Under the pieces are notes generated by a model. It had not been told where the DNA came from and did no database searches. It saw nothing but the letters and a program-made list of their open reading frames with translations. A program made the position numbers and the translations under genes. Positions 1 through 6,778 of a stretch of DNA of 9,358 bases are shown one piece after another; positions within the stretch are counted from its first letter, which is position 1; every line of letters starts with the position of its first letter. Origin of the DNA: an uncultured Clostridium sp. (GTDB lineage Bacteria > Bacillota > Clostridia > Peptostreptococcales > Peptostreptococcaceae); contig URRU01000067.1 of NCBI GenBank assembly GCA_900550335.1, positions 1-9,358 on the forward strand, read 5' to 3'.

Positions 1-169
1 TTATAATATATATCGTTTTAATGAGGTAAATTATAAATAATATTAATCTAATTCTATTTAATATTTCGCGATATTCCTTTTTTTATAAAAACTTAATTAT
101 ATTCGATTTTAATGTATATATGTTGTTTGTTAATATATCTGAAAGTTAACATTTAAATAGTTTAATAAT

Positions 170-200
170 TTTACAAAAGTATCTTAAGTTATGATATAAT
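170..200 (+). promoter_or_regulatory. Candidate promoter of the CorC-like gene
   Basis: An extended -10 element, TGATATAAT, lies at 192-200, with TTTACA at 170-175 as a possible -35 (five of six matches, but a long 19-base spacer; TTACAA at 171-176 gives 18). Transcription would start near 207 and leave a leader of about 57 bases before the TTG start at 264. The rest of 1-263 is AT-rich, with no reading frame that has a ribosome binding site. This is pattern matching only. Confidence 0.5.
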
Positions 201-263
201 GGAAAATAAATATACAATTTAAAAGAAAAATGATAGAAAAGTTAAATAGGAGTGTGGTAAATT

Positions 264-1514
264 TTGGAATCGCTCGAAAGTTGGATTCAGATTATCGGGT
301 TAGTCATCCTTATTATGGGATCGGCGTTTTTCTCGGCATCAGAGACTTCTCTAATGTCATTAAGTAAAATAAGAATGAGATATATGCAGGACGAGGGAGT
401 AAAGAATGCTGATTTAGTGGCATCTTTAATAGAAAGTCCTAATAAATTATTAAATTCTATATTAGTAGGAAACAACGTTGTTAATATAGCAGCTACATCT
501 ATATCAACTGCATTATTAACAGCTAAATTTGGAGCAAATGGTGTTGCAGCAGCTACTGCGATTATGACTATTATAATCCTTATATTTGGGGAAATAACAC
601 CTAAATCAATAGCGGCAAACAACTCAGAAAAGGTTGCTCTACTGGTTTCAAAGCCAATAAAAATGATAATAACAATACTATCACCAGTAGTATGGATATT
701 TAATATATTTACTAAATTTATGTTTAGAATAATTGGTGTAAAAGCAGATGAAAAGAATGCGTTCATAACAGAAGAAGAACTAAAAACTATGGTAAATGTC
801 AGCCATGAGGAAGGAGTTCTTGAGGTTGAAGAGAGAGAAATAATCAACAACGTATTCGAATTTGGTGATATGCAGGCTAAAGATGCTATGGTCCAGAGAA
901 TGGACATGGTAACAGTTGAAGTCGATGATACTTATGAAGAAATAATCGAAGTATTCAGAGAAGAAAAATTAAGTAGACTTCCTGTATATGAAGATTCTGT
1001 CGATGATATAATCGGTATAATAAACATAAAAGATATGATATTCCTAAGTGATGAAGAAAAAGAATACTTCTCTGTAAAAAATTATATGAGAGATCCGTTC
1101 TTCACTTACGAATTTAAAAAGATAACTCAGCTTCTTGAAGATATGAAGAAAGCTAAGACTCAGATAGCTATAGTCCTTGATGAGTATGGTGGAACTTCTG
1201 GACTTTTAACTGTTGAGGACTTAGTTGAAGTAATCGTAGGGGATATAGAAGACGAATACGATGAAGATGAGGACGATATAGTAGTTATCAAAGAGGATGA
1301 GTATATAGTAGACGGAAGTACTAGAATATCAGAAGTTAATGAACTTATCGGTACTGCAATAGAAACAGAAGAATTTGATTCTATAGGTGGGTATCTGATA
1401 GGCTATCTTGATAGACTTCCTGAAGAAAAGGAAGTTATTGAGATTGGAAACATTAAATTCTGCATAGAAAAAGTAGAGAAAAATAGAATAGTTAAGATAC
1501 ATATGTATACGTAA
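264..1514 (+). CDS. CNNM/CorC-family membrane protein (probable Mg2+ efflux transporter, 'hemolysin C' family)
   Basis: This 416-residue integral membrane protein has the standard CNNM/CorC layout. A DUF21 transmembrane domain (about 1-160) carries AFFSASETSL (21-30), LVGNNVVNIAATSI (67-80) and GEITPKSIA (109-117), the conserved Ser/Glu/Asn-rich signature of the family. A CBS pair (about 205-325) includes the strongly conserved DEYGGTSGLLTVEDL (306-320). A C-terminal CorC_HlyC domain (about 335-414) follows a very acidic linker (EDEYDEDEDD). Characterised relatives (bacterial CorC, S. aureus MpfA, B. subtilis YhdP/YrkA) export Mg2+ and bind ATP at the CBS domains; the same role here is inferred. 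The start is TTG: AGGAG (248-252) lies 11 bases upstream, an in-frame TAA at 258-260 blocks any earlier start, and the next ATG would remove most of the first membrane segment. It is a single-gene unit ended by the hairpin at 1522-1553. Confidence 0.93.
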   Translation: MESLESWIQIIGLVILIMGSAFFSASETSLMSLSKIRMRYMQDEGVKNADLVASLIESPNKLLNSILVGNNVVNIAATSISTALLTAKFGANGVAAATAIMTIIILIFGEITPKSIAANNSEKVALLVSKPIKMIITILSPVVWIFNIFTKFMFRIIGVKADEKNAFITEEELKTMVNVSHEEGVLEVEEREIINNVFEFGDMQAKDAMVQRMDMVTVEVDDTYEEIIEVFREEKLSRLPVYEDSVDDIIGIINIKDMIFLSDEEKEYFSVKNYMRDPFFTYEFKKITQLLEDMKKAKTQIAIVLDEYGGTSGLLTVEDLVEVIVGDIEDEYDEDEDDIVVIKEDEYIVDGSTRISEVNELIGTAIETEEFDSIGGYLIGYLDRLPEEKEVIEIGNIKFCIEKVEKNRIVKIHMYT

Positions 1515-1521
1515 ATTATTT

Positions 1522-1553
1522 AGGGTTGCTACAAGTTTTGTAGCAACCCTTTT
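1522..1553. terminator. Perfect hairpin terminator between convergent genes
   Basis: A perfect 13-bp inverted repeat (1522-1534 and 1538-1550) with a 3-base GTT loop holds a GC-rich core, GGGTTGC. It is followed by TTTT on the plus strand and by AAATAATTT on the minus strand. It lies 7 bases after the CorC-like stop and 14 bases beyond the yfcE stop, so it probably serves both. The T-run is short, particularly in the minus direction, so minus-strand termination may be weaker. Confidence 0.88.
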
Positions 1554-1564
1554 AAATTAGAAAA

Positions 1565-2134
1565 TTATAATTCTTCTATTATTTCCCCAGTATCTAAGTT
1601 GTGGAAGTTTATATCTATGTTTAATTCATGGTCGTTATCTTCGTCAGGAGTTATTTCAACTATTGCAACAGATCTACTACCATCCTTAGGAATAGAAGTA
1701 CTTCCTGGATTTATTATTATAAGATTTTCGTCAAAAGAAAGCTCTTTAACATGAGTATGACCTAATATTAAAAAGTCTGCACCCATATTTTTAGCATTTG
1801 CTATTATTTCTTCTTTTGAGCCAACATATCCATGATTAACAACAAATCTAAATTCATCTAACTGAACTAGTGCATAAGGTCCCTGAATTGGATGATTTAG
1901 AACCATCTGGTCTACATCTGCTTCACAGTTACCTTTTGCAAATATTATAGAATCCATATTGTTTAATGATTCTGTAAGTGCTTTAGGATTATATCCTTCT
2001 GGTAAATCATTTCTAGGTCCATGATAAAGTATATCTCCCGCATGAAGATATAAATCACATTCTCCTAGTGCCTCCATTGCCTTATCAAAATAAAGCGAAC
2101 TACCATGAGTGTCGCTAAGTATTCCTATTTTCAT
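1565..2134 (-). CDS. yfcE: YfcE-type metallophosphoesterase (phosphodiesterase)
   Basis: This 189-residue cytosolic calcineurin-like metallophosphoesterase shows the metal-binding motifs in order: SDTHG (D8, H10), AGDILYHGPRN (D34), GNCE (N69), NHG (H101) and GHTH (H126, H128), followed by NPGSTSIPK. The stretch GDILYHGPRNDLPEGYNP is nearly that of E. coli YfcE (184 residues), which hydrolyses phosphodiester model substrates with Mn2+; its true cellular substrate is unknown. The reading frame extends five codons further, to 2149, but that first ATG lies inside the ribosome binding site GGAGGAA (2141-2147). I therefore start at the ATG at 2134, six bases after that site, which gives the expected N-terminus MKIGILSDTHG. 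It is the second gene of an operon with nadK (46-base gap). Confidence 0.93.
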   Translation of the reverse strand: MKIGILSDTHGSSLYFDKAMEALGECDLYLHAGDILYHGPRNDLPEGYNPKALTESLNNMDSIIFAKGNCEADVDQMVLNHPIQGPYALVQLDEFRFVVNHGYVGSKEEIIANAKNMGADFLILGHTHVKELSFDENLIIINPGSTSIPKDGSRSVAIVEITPDEDNDHELNIDINFHNLDTGEIIEEL

Positions 2135-2140
2135 TTGAAT

Positions 2141-2147
2141 TTCCTCC
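2141..2147 (-). promoter_or_regulatory. Ribosome binding site fixing the yfcE start
   Basis: GGAGGAA on the minus strand sits six bases before the ATG at 2134. The upstream in-frame ATG (2147-2149) overlaps this motif and has no ribosome binding site of its own, so the longer frame is unlikely to be used. Confidence 0.8.
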
Positions 2148-2180
2148 ATTAAAATAATATTTTGCTATGTAATTGAGATT

Positions 2181-2984
2181 TTATAAGAATTTTGTTGAAA
2201 CTCTATCCCAAAATTCATAATCAGAAAGTCTTAATAGTTTTAGCTTAACATCTGATGTACAGATATTTATATCTGTAATTTTTTTAAATCTAAGCTCAAC
2301 ACCGTCTATTATTATAAGTATTGAGTCTTCAAAGCGATACTCAGGTATAATACTTATCTCAGTATCTTTTGAGAATATTATACTAGATGTAAAGCTTCTG
2401 TAGGCATTTGTATTTATAGGTGAAAGAGGAGTAAGCTGTATAGCATCTATATTGCAGTCTATAATACTTCCACCTGCTGAATATGTATATGCAGTAGATC
2501 CTGTCTGAGAACATATAATCATACCGTCTCCACTAAAGTTTTCTACTTTTTTACCGTTTACAAGTAGTTTTAAATGAACAGTTCTAGATTTATCACCTTT
2601 AATAGTTACATCATTAAGAGCAAAGAAGTTTACACAACTTTTGTTTGTACAAATCATTGCCCGCAGCAACGGAACTTCTTGAATCATGTAATTTTCATTT
2701 AAATAGCTTTCTATAAACTCATCTATTTTATCGGGCACTATTTCTGGGAAAAATCCTAGATGCCCAGTATTGATACCGACAATAGGAACTTCAGGGTAGT
2801 CGAAATCTCTAACAGTTTTTAAAAAAGAGCCATCTCCCCCAACACATACTATAAGCTCTGTATCATCAGAAAATTCTTCTGAAACATCAAAGCCAGCCTC
2901 TTTAAATTTTTCTTTAAGTAATTTTTTAGCTTCTACCGATTTTGGTAGATCATTAGAATTAATAGTTATTAGCCTTTTTTTCAT
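2181..2984 (-). CDS. nadK: NAD kinase
   Basis: This 267-residue cytosolic enzyme phosphorylates NAD to NADP. Family motifs are clear: GGDGSFLKTVR (49-59) with the catalytic Asp in GGDG (D51), NTGHLGFF (72-79), LNDVTIKG (123-130, where many homologues have NE), and DGMIICSQTGSTAYTYSAGG (153-172), the glycine-rich NAD-binding segment. Its length is typical of the shorter Firmicute NadK. The ATG start has GAGGTGA about five bases upstream. It is the first gene of a minus-strand pair with yfcE, behind an extended -10 promoter. In many clostridia nadK sits beside tlyA, argR and recN; none of these is seen here, although the window would not show distant copies. Confidence 0.96.
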   Translation of the reverse strand: MKKRLITINSNDLPKSVEAKKLLKEKFKEAGFDVSEEFSDDTELIVCVGGDGSFLKTVRDFDYPEVPIVGINTGHLGFFPEIVPDKIDEFIESYLNENYMIQEVPLLRAMICTNKSCVNFFALNDVTIKGDKSRTVHLKLLVNGKKVENFSGDGMIICSQTGSTAYTYSAGGSIIDCNIDAIQLTPLSPINTNAYRSFTSSIIFSKDTEISIIPEYRFEDSILIIIDGVELRFKKITDINICTSDVKLKLLRLSDYEFWDRVSTKFL

Positions 2985-3007
2985 AAGTTCACCTCTTTAT
3001 AATATGT

Positions 3008-3016
3008 ATTATAGCA
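3008..3016 (-). promoter_or_regulatory. Candidate extended -10 promoter for nadK-yfcE
   Basis: On the minus strand TGCTATAAT (3016 to 3008) is a perfect TGnTATAAT extended -10. No good -35 is found at 17 bases (only TATATA), which is tolerable for extended -10 promoters. Transcription would begin near 3001, leaving a short leader of about 17 bases that holds the ribosome binding site. Confidence 0.5.
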
Positions 3017-3056
3017 TAATTTTTAACAAGTATATACATTTCAAGTTTTATATGAT

Positions 3057-3085
3057 TTCATTATATGTTGATTACGTGATATAAT
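3057..3085 (+). promoter_or_regulatory. Candidate promoter for the ABC cassette
   Basis: An extended -10, TGATATAAT, lies at 3077-3085, with a weak TTCATT at 3057-3062 at 17-base spacing. The start would be near 3092, with a leader of about 48 bases. The leader carries a 6-bp inverted repeat, AATAGT (3091-3096) / ACTATT (3115-3120), which could be an operator or chance in such AT-rich DNA. Confidence 0.45.
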
Positions 3086-3139
3086 TAAATAATAGTTATA
3101 AATTATAAAAGACGACTATTTATTATATGAGGTGATTAT

Positions 3140-4009
3140 TTGCTAAAAATAGAAGGAATTTCAAAAGCGTTTGAAAATTTTTCTCTGAATGATATAAATA
3201 TAAGACTAGAAGCAGGGAAAATAATGGGAATAATTGGAGATAATGGCTCAGGAAAAACAAGTATTATAAACTTGATAATGGGACTTTATAAGCCTAGTTC
3301 AGGAAGAATAGAATTATATGGTAAAAATATAGAAGACGACCCTGTTAGATATAAGAATGATATAGGTTTTGTTTTTGACAATCTTAATTTTTATCCTAAT
3401 TTAAAGCTAAAAGACTATAAGAGAATAGTATCTATGTTTTACAAAAGATTTGATGAAAAAACATTTGATAAATACTTTAAAGAGTTTAATTTAGATTTAG
3501 AAGAAAAGATAAAAAATTTATCAAAAGGTCAGTGTGAAAAATTGATGATAAGTACGGCACTTAGTCATCATGCAAAGCTTCTTATACTAGATGAGCCTAT
3601 ACATGGACTGGAAAAATCTGTAAGAAAAGAATTGATAAGGATATTTAAGGAATACATAAAAGAAGAAAATGGAAGTGTAATAATATCAACACACAATGTT
3701 TCTGAATTAGAGGAAATTTATGACCAAATAGTATATTTAGATAGAGGAAAGGTTCTATTTGATTTAAAGAAAAGAGATATAATAAGAGATTTTAGAGTAA
3801 TTAGATCCGATTCTGAGACATTATCTTTGATGAAGGATAATATAATAGGAATAGATCACTACAAAAGATACAGTGAGGCACTTGTAAATATAGGAGAAAG
3901 TGATGATATAAGAAATCTTCTTAGAAGTGCAGATTGTCACAAAATAAAAAATCCAGATATAGAGGATTTAATACATTATTATCAAGAAGGTGGTGGTCTT
4001 AATGTTTAA
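3140..4009 (+). CDS. ABC transporter ATP-binding protein
   Basis: This 289-residue cytosolic ATPase of an ABC-2 type exporter, of the general BcrA/YtrB kind, has Walker A GDNGSGKTS (33-41), signature LSKGQ (127-131), Walker B LLILDEP (147-153), a D-loop region HGLEKS and the H-loop His in STHN (H185). The position expected for the Q-loop glutamine reads GFVFDNLNFYP, so Asp80 replaces Gln; this substitution is common in YtrB-like subunits. After about residue 215 there is a 75-residue C-terminal extension without a recognised motif. The start is TTG, preceded by GAGGTGA (3129-3135) at four bases; an in-frame TGA at 3128-3130 excludes earlier starts. The stop overlaps the permease start by eight bases, so the two are translationally coupled. 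The transported substrate cannot be told from sequence; no regulator or sensor kinase is adjacent. Confidence 0.92.
   Translation: MLKIEGISKAFENFSLNDINIRLEAGKIMGIIGDNGSGKTSIINLIMGLYKPSSGRIELYGKNIEDDPVRYKNDIGFVFDNLNFYPNLKLKDYKRIVSMFYKRFDEKTFDKYFKEFNLDLEEKIKNLSKGQCEKLMISTALSHHAKLLILDEPIHGLEKSVRKELIRIFKEYIKEENGSVIISTHNVSELEEIYDQIVYLDRGKVLFDLKKRDIIRDFRVIRSDSETLSLMKDNIIGIDHYKRYSEALVNIGESDDIRNLLRSADCHKIKNPDIEDLIHYYQEGGGLNV
3984..3993 (+). promoter_or_regulatory. Ribosome binding site fixing the permease start
   Basis: AAGAAGGTGG inside the end of the ATPase gene is about nine bases before the ATG at 4002. A GTG at 3990 in the same frame overlaps this motif and lacks an upstream site, so I favour the ATG. 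Confidence 0.6.
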
Positions 4010-4718
4010 TCTGATTAAGAAGGATTTTATTGTTTGCATAAAATCAGAAAGATTTAATATAATAAAGTATGTATTAATATTTATCTTAATGTATCTGTTC
4101 TGCAATGATATATCATATTATGCAACACCTGTAATTTTAACATATCTTATTATAATTGGCGTATTTTCTTCTGACTATGAAAATAACTCATTTAGATTTA
4201 TAAGAAGTATTCCTATAGATTTAGAGGATGCTGTTTATGCTAGATATATTATAGGTGCTTTTACATCAATAGCGGTAACTATTTTAACTCTATTTTTACA
4301 CGATTTATTGTCTATATGCATGTTTAGAAGAACTGTTTTTAATGATTTTATATTTGCTATGGATATAAACTTAATGATACTATCTATAGCTATGCCTATA
4401 TTCTTTAGATATGGATATGAAAAAACAAAGATAGTTGTAAGTGTTTTAGCAATAGCAATATTTACAATATTTGGCTCTTTTTTAAATGCATTATCAGAAA
4501 AAGTTTATAGATTAAATAATCCAGGAGCTTTGGTTAGTATAAACACATCTAGATATGAGACAATACACGCATTTAACCAAATTTTTAGGGGAATTGTATC
4601 AGGTGTAAATGTAGAAAATATAAATATGGTATCTGTCGGTGTAGCGTGTATACTTATATTTATAATGTCTATGTTAATATCTATAAAAGTTATGAAGAAA
4701 AATAAATATCTTAAATAA
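4002..4718 (+). CDS. ABC-2 type transporter permease
   Basis: This 238-residue hydrophobic protein begins MFNLIKKDF, the short amphipathic lead typical of ABC-2 permeases (ABC2_membrane_5-like). Membrane segments by eye are about 20-35, 40-55, 80-105, 122-135, 143-162 and 208-229, six in all. The motif RSIPIDLEDAVYARYIIG (68-85) matches the 'lPvs...v.aRYi' coupling segment between the second and third segments. A longer, mostly polar region (about 163-205) between the last two segments would face outside if the N-terminus is cytosolic. It forms the membrane part of the exporter with the preceding ATPase, which it overlaps by eight bases. A homodimer is likely because only one permease gene is present. 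Family assignment is secure at the level of ABC-2 permease; the substrate is unknown. Confidence 0.85.
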   Translation: MFNLIKKDFIVCIKSERFNIIKYVLIFILMYLFCNDISYYATPVILTYLIIIGVFSSDYENNSFRFIRSIPIDLEDAVYARYIIGAFTSIAVTILTLFLHDLLSICMFRRTVFNDFIFAMDINLMILSIAMPIFFRYGYEKTKIVVSVLAIAIFTIFGSFLNALSEKVYRLNNPGALVSINTSRYETIHAFNQIFRGIVSGVNVENINMVSVGVACILIFIMSMLISIKVMKKNKYLK

Positions 4719-4748
4719 AAAGTATAAAGGTTGAAGTAGGTTGATAAT

Positions 4749-5288
4749 ATGAATAAATTTATAAAAGTATCATCTATTATAATGATGTGCTGTTTAATAT
4801 CGGGATTTTTAGTAAGGTTTACGTATGGAGATATGATAGATAAAAAAGACTATGAATCTAGAAATGTAAATGAAGTAATTGTAGAGTTTGAGTCTAGAAA
4901 AACTGTAGAAGAGGGAACAAAAATAAGGTTTAAAGTCTATAATAACAGTAAATTTACATACCTTTTAACTAAAGCAAAGATAAAATTTGAAAACAATATT
5001 CCAGAAGAAAATGGAGAATATAAGAATAGTTCAAGACTTTATTTAGGTATGGATATTGGAAATAAGCTAAATGCAGACATAATGTTCAACGGAATAGAGC
5101 CAAATTCAGACGGATATGTTGAATTTATTGTTCCAAAAGGATTAATACTAGATAAAAAATATTTTGCACTAGATTCTACAAAAATGGAATATGAAGGTAA
5201 TTTTGCCGAAGAAGTGCCTGTTTTCACATTTTTAAAAATACCAGTTGAGCAAAACAAAGGTGTTTGGAGTGTAGGTGCAGTTAGTTAA
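4749..5288 (+). CDS. Exported or membrane-anchored protein of unknown function in the ABC cassette
   Basis: I do not recognise this 179-residue protein. It has a basic start (MNKFIK), a hydrophobic stretch at about 8-22 containing two adjacent cysteines (C14, C15), and a polar remainder, so it is either secreted or held by an N-terminal anchor. There is no proper lipobox before the cysteines, so I do not call it a lipoprotein. The mature part alternates hydrophobic and charged residues (VIVEFESR, IRFKVYNNS, KAKIKFENN, GYVEFIVP) in a way that suggests a beta-sandwich domain; the VYNNS...LLTKAKIKF segment is reminiscent of small extracellular FxLYD-like domains, but this is weak. It is the third gene after the ATPase and permease (30-base gap), with a poor ribosome binding site (AGTAGG near 4735-4740). 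The context suggests an accessory or target protein of the exporter. Confidence 0.75.
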   Translation: MNKFIKVSSIIMMCCLISGFLVRFTYGDMIDKKDYESRNVNEVIVEFESRKTVEEGTKIRFKVYNNSKFTYLLTKAKIKFENNIPEENGEYKNSSRLYLGMDIGNKLNADIMFNGIEPNSDGYVEFIVPKGLILDKKYFALDSTKMEYEGNFAEEVPVFTFLKIPVEQNKGVWSVGAVS

Positions 5289-5298
5289 ATTAAAATTG

Positions 5299-5304
5299 TA
5301 TAAT
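5299..5304 (+). promoter_or_regulatory. Weak candidate -10 before the YbaK-like gene
   Basis: TATAAT (5299-5304) lies 27 bases before the ATG at 5332, but no convincing -35 is present 16-18 bases upstream. It could give the ybaK-like, rluA-like and ndpA genes their own transcript, or be chance in AT-rich DNA. Confidence 0.25.
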
Positions 5305-5331
5305 AAATTAATTTATGAGGAGTGTTTAGTT

Positions 5332-5823
5332 ATGTCAATCGAAAAAGTAAGAAAATATATGGAACAGTTTGGAAGAGAAAATGATGTTATGGAATTTGAT
5401 GAGTCTAGTGCAACAGTAGAATTAGCAGCAGAAACAGTTGGGATAATACCTGCAAGAGTTGCTAAAACTCTATCTTTTAGAGGAAAAGAAGAGGGAGAAG
5501 CTATAATAGTTGTTGCAGCTGGGGACACAAAAATAGATAATAAAAAATTTAGACATGAATTTTCTTGTAAAGCTAGAATGCTTTCAGCAGATGAGGCTGT
5601 TGAATTTACAGGACACATGGTAGGTGGAGTTTGTCCATTTGCACTAGAGAATGAAAATGTAAAAGTATACCTTGATGAATCTTTAAAAAGATTTGATACT
5701 GTATTTCCAGCAGCAGGAAGTGGAAATTCTGCTATAGAGTTGACCAATGACGAACTAGAAAAATATTCTTCAAACTTTGTAAAATGGATTGATATATGCA
5801 AAAGTTGGAATGAAGAAAATTAA
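5332..5823 (+). CDS. YbaK/EbsC-family aminoacyl-tRNA deacylase-like protein
   Basis: This 163-residue cytosolic protein belongs to the YbaK/EbsC (ProX-like editing) family, whose studied members hydrolyse mischarged tRNAs such as Cys-tRNA(Pro) or Ala-tRNA(Pro). Visible signatures are the ARVAKTLSF segment with the lysine expected in the active site (K45), VVAAGDTKIDNKKF (61-74), the GHMVGGVCPF loop (94-103) and FPAAGSGNSAIEL (125-137). The substrate tRNA cannot be decided from sequence. The frame runs open from 5275, overlapping the preceding stop, but the ATG at 5332 has a strong GAGGAG (5317-5322) nine bases upstream and gives the family's usual N-terminus and length. It lies 43 bases after the exported-protein gene and 39 bases before the rluA-like gene on the same strand. 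Confidence 0.88.
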   Translation: MSIEKVRKYMEQFGRENDVMEFDESSATVELAAETVGIIPARVAKTLSFRGKEEGEAIIVVAAGDTKIDNKKFRHEFSCKARMLSADEAVEFTGHMVGGVCPFALENENVKVYLDESLKRFDTVFPAAGSGNSAIELTNDELEKYSSNFVKWIDICKSWNEEN

Positions 5824-5844
5824 TTATACAAAGTTGTAAAATTG

Positions 5845-5851
5845 GAAAGGA
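5845..5851 (+). promoter_or_regulatory. Ribosome binding site deciding the rluA-like start
   Basis: GAAAGGA (seven matches to the AGAAAGGAGG consensus) lies 11 bases before the TTG at 5863. An earlier in-frame TTG at 5842 immediately precedes this motif and has no ribosome binding site of its own. Confidence 0.55.
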
Positions 5852-5862
5852 TAGGTATAAAT

Positions 5863-6774
5863 TTGTTTAAGAAAGAACTACAAAAGTACAATCTAATGTC
5901 TTACACAGCAGAAGAAGATGGCGTATTAAAGGAAATTTTACTAGATAAGCTAGGATTCTCTGTTAGATCTATTTCAAAAATGAAGAGAGAAAGAACAGTA
6001 AACGTAAATGGAGAGTATAGAAAGCCGACATTAGAAGTTAAAAAAGGTGATTTAATAGAAGTTGAGATAAATGAAGATATGGCAAACTTCGAGCCACAAA
6101 ATCTTGATATGAAAATATTATACGATGATTTTGATATTATAATGGTGGATAAGCCACCGTATATGGTTGTACACCCTACAAAGAGCCACTTTGATGGAAC
6201 AGTTGCGAATGGTGTTACAGATTTTATAATTAAAAAGGGTGAGAAGGTAAAAGTTAGATTTGTAAATAGACTTGATATGAATACATCAGGTTTAGTTATA
6301 GTAGCTAAAAATGCATATGCTCACCATGTACTGTCTACAGATATGAGTGAAAATTTAGTTGAGAAAAAGTACATAGCAGCTGTAAAGGGAGTTATGAAAG
6401 AAGATGAGGGTACAATAGATGCACCTATATATAGATCTACAGACGACTCTATAAAAAGAGTAGTTGATGAAAGAGGACAAAGGTCAATTACTCATTACAA
6501 AGTAGTTGAAAGATTAAATGATGCAACTGTTGTAGAGTTGAAGCTTGAAACAGGAAGAACTCATCAGATAAGGGTACACCTAGCTCATTTAGGCTATGGT
6601 ATTATTGGAGATGAGTTATACGGATATGTTGATGAAAGCCTTATAAAAAGACAGGCACTTCATGCATATAGTTTGAAATTTAAACAACCTAGAACTAGAG
6701 AAGATTTAGAGTTTGAGGCTGAGATTCCAGAAGATATGAAAGAACTTATAAAAAAACTAAAGATGGAGGAATAA
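5863..6774 (+). CDS. RluA-family pseudouridine synthase
   Basis: This enzyme of about 303 residues isomerises uridine to pseudouridine in structured RNA, probably rRNA or tRNA. An N-terminal S4-like RNA-binding segment (about 20-70: GFSVRSISKMKRERTVNVNG...KKGDLIEVEI) precedes the catalytic domain. The catalytic motif reads NRLDMNTSGL (135-144), with the essential Asp at 138; the usual HRLD is NRLD, a variant common in clostridial members. Other signatures are VDKPPYMVVHP and ETGRTHQIRVHLAHLG (229-244). The target uridine is unknown. I choose the TTG at 5863 because GAAAGGA precedes it; a TTG at 5842 or an ATG at 5896 are alternatives with poorer sites. Its 3' end contains the GGAGG of the next gene, four bases after its stop, so translation of the two is probably coupled. 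Confidence 0.92.
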   Translation: MFKKELQKYNLMSYTAEEDGVLKEILLDKLGFSVRSISKMKRERTVNVNGEYRKPTLEVKKGDLIEVEINEDMANFEPQNLDMKILYDDFDIIMVDKPPYMVVHPTKSHFDGTVANGVTDFIIKKGEKVKVRFVNRLDMNTSGLVIVAKNAYAHHVLSTDMSENLVEKKYIAAVKGVMKEDEGTIDAPIYRSTDDSIKRVVDERGQRSITHYKVVERLNDATVVELKLETGRTHQIRVHLAHLGYGIIGDELYGYVDESLIKRQALHAYSLKFKQPRTREDLEFEAEIPEDMKELIKKLKMEE

Positions 6775-6778
6775 TACA

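Noticed and set aside
60..84. Possible terminator of a gene to the left (AATAT...ATATT followed by a T-run)
   Set aside because: The stem is only five A/T pairs, too weak for an intrinsic terminator, and no upstream gene end is visible in the window.
287..907. Long open frame (about 206 codons) on the minus strand within the CorC-like gene
   Set aside because: It is fully antisense to a clear CNNM-family gene, has no ribosome binding site and has a Ser/Ile-rich composition typical of a shadow of acidic, AT-rich coding DNA.
4749..4840. Lipoprotein signal in the unknown exported protein
   Set aside because: The adjacent cysteines at residues 14-15 follow IMM, not a lipobox of the L-[AST]-[GA]-C type, and they sit inside the hydrophobic core.
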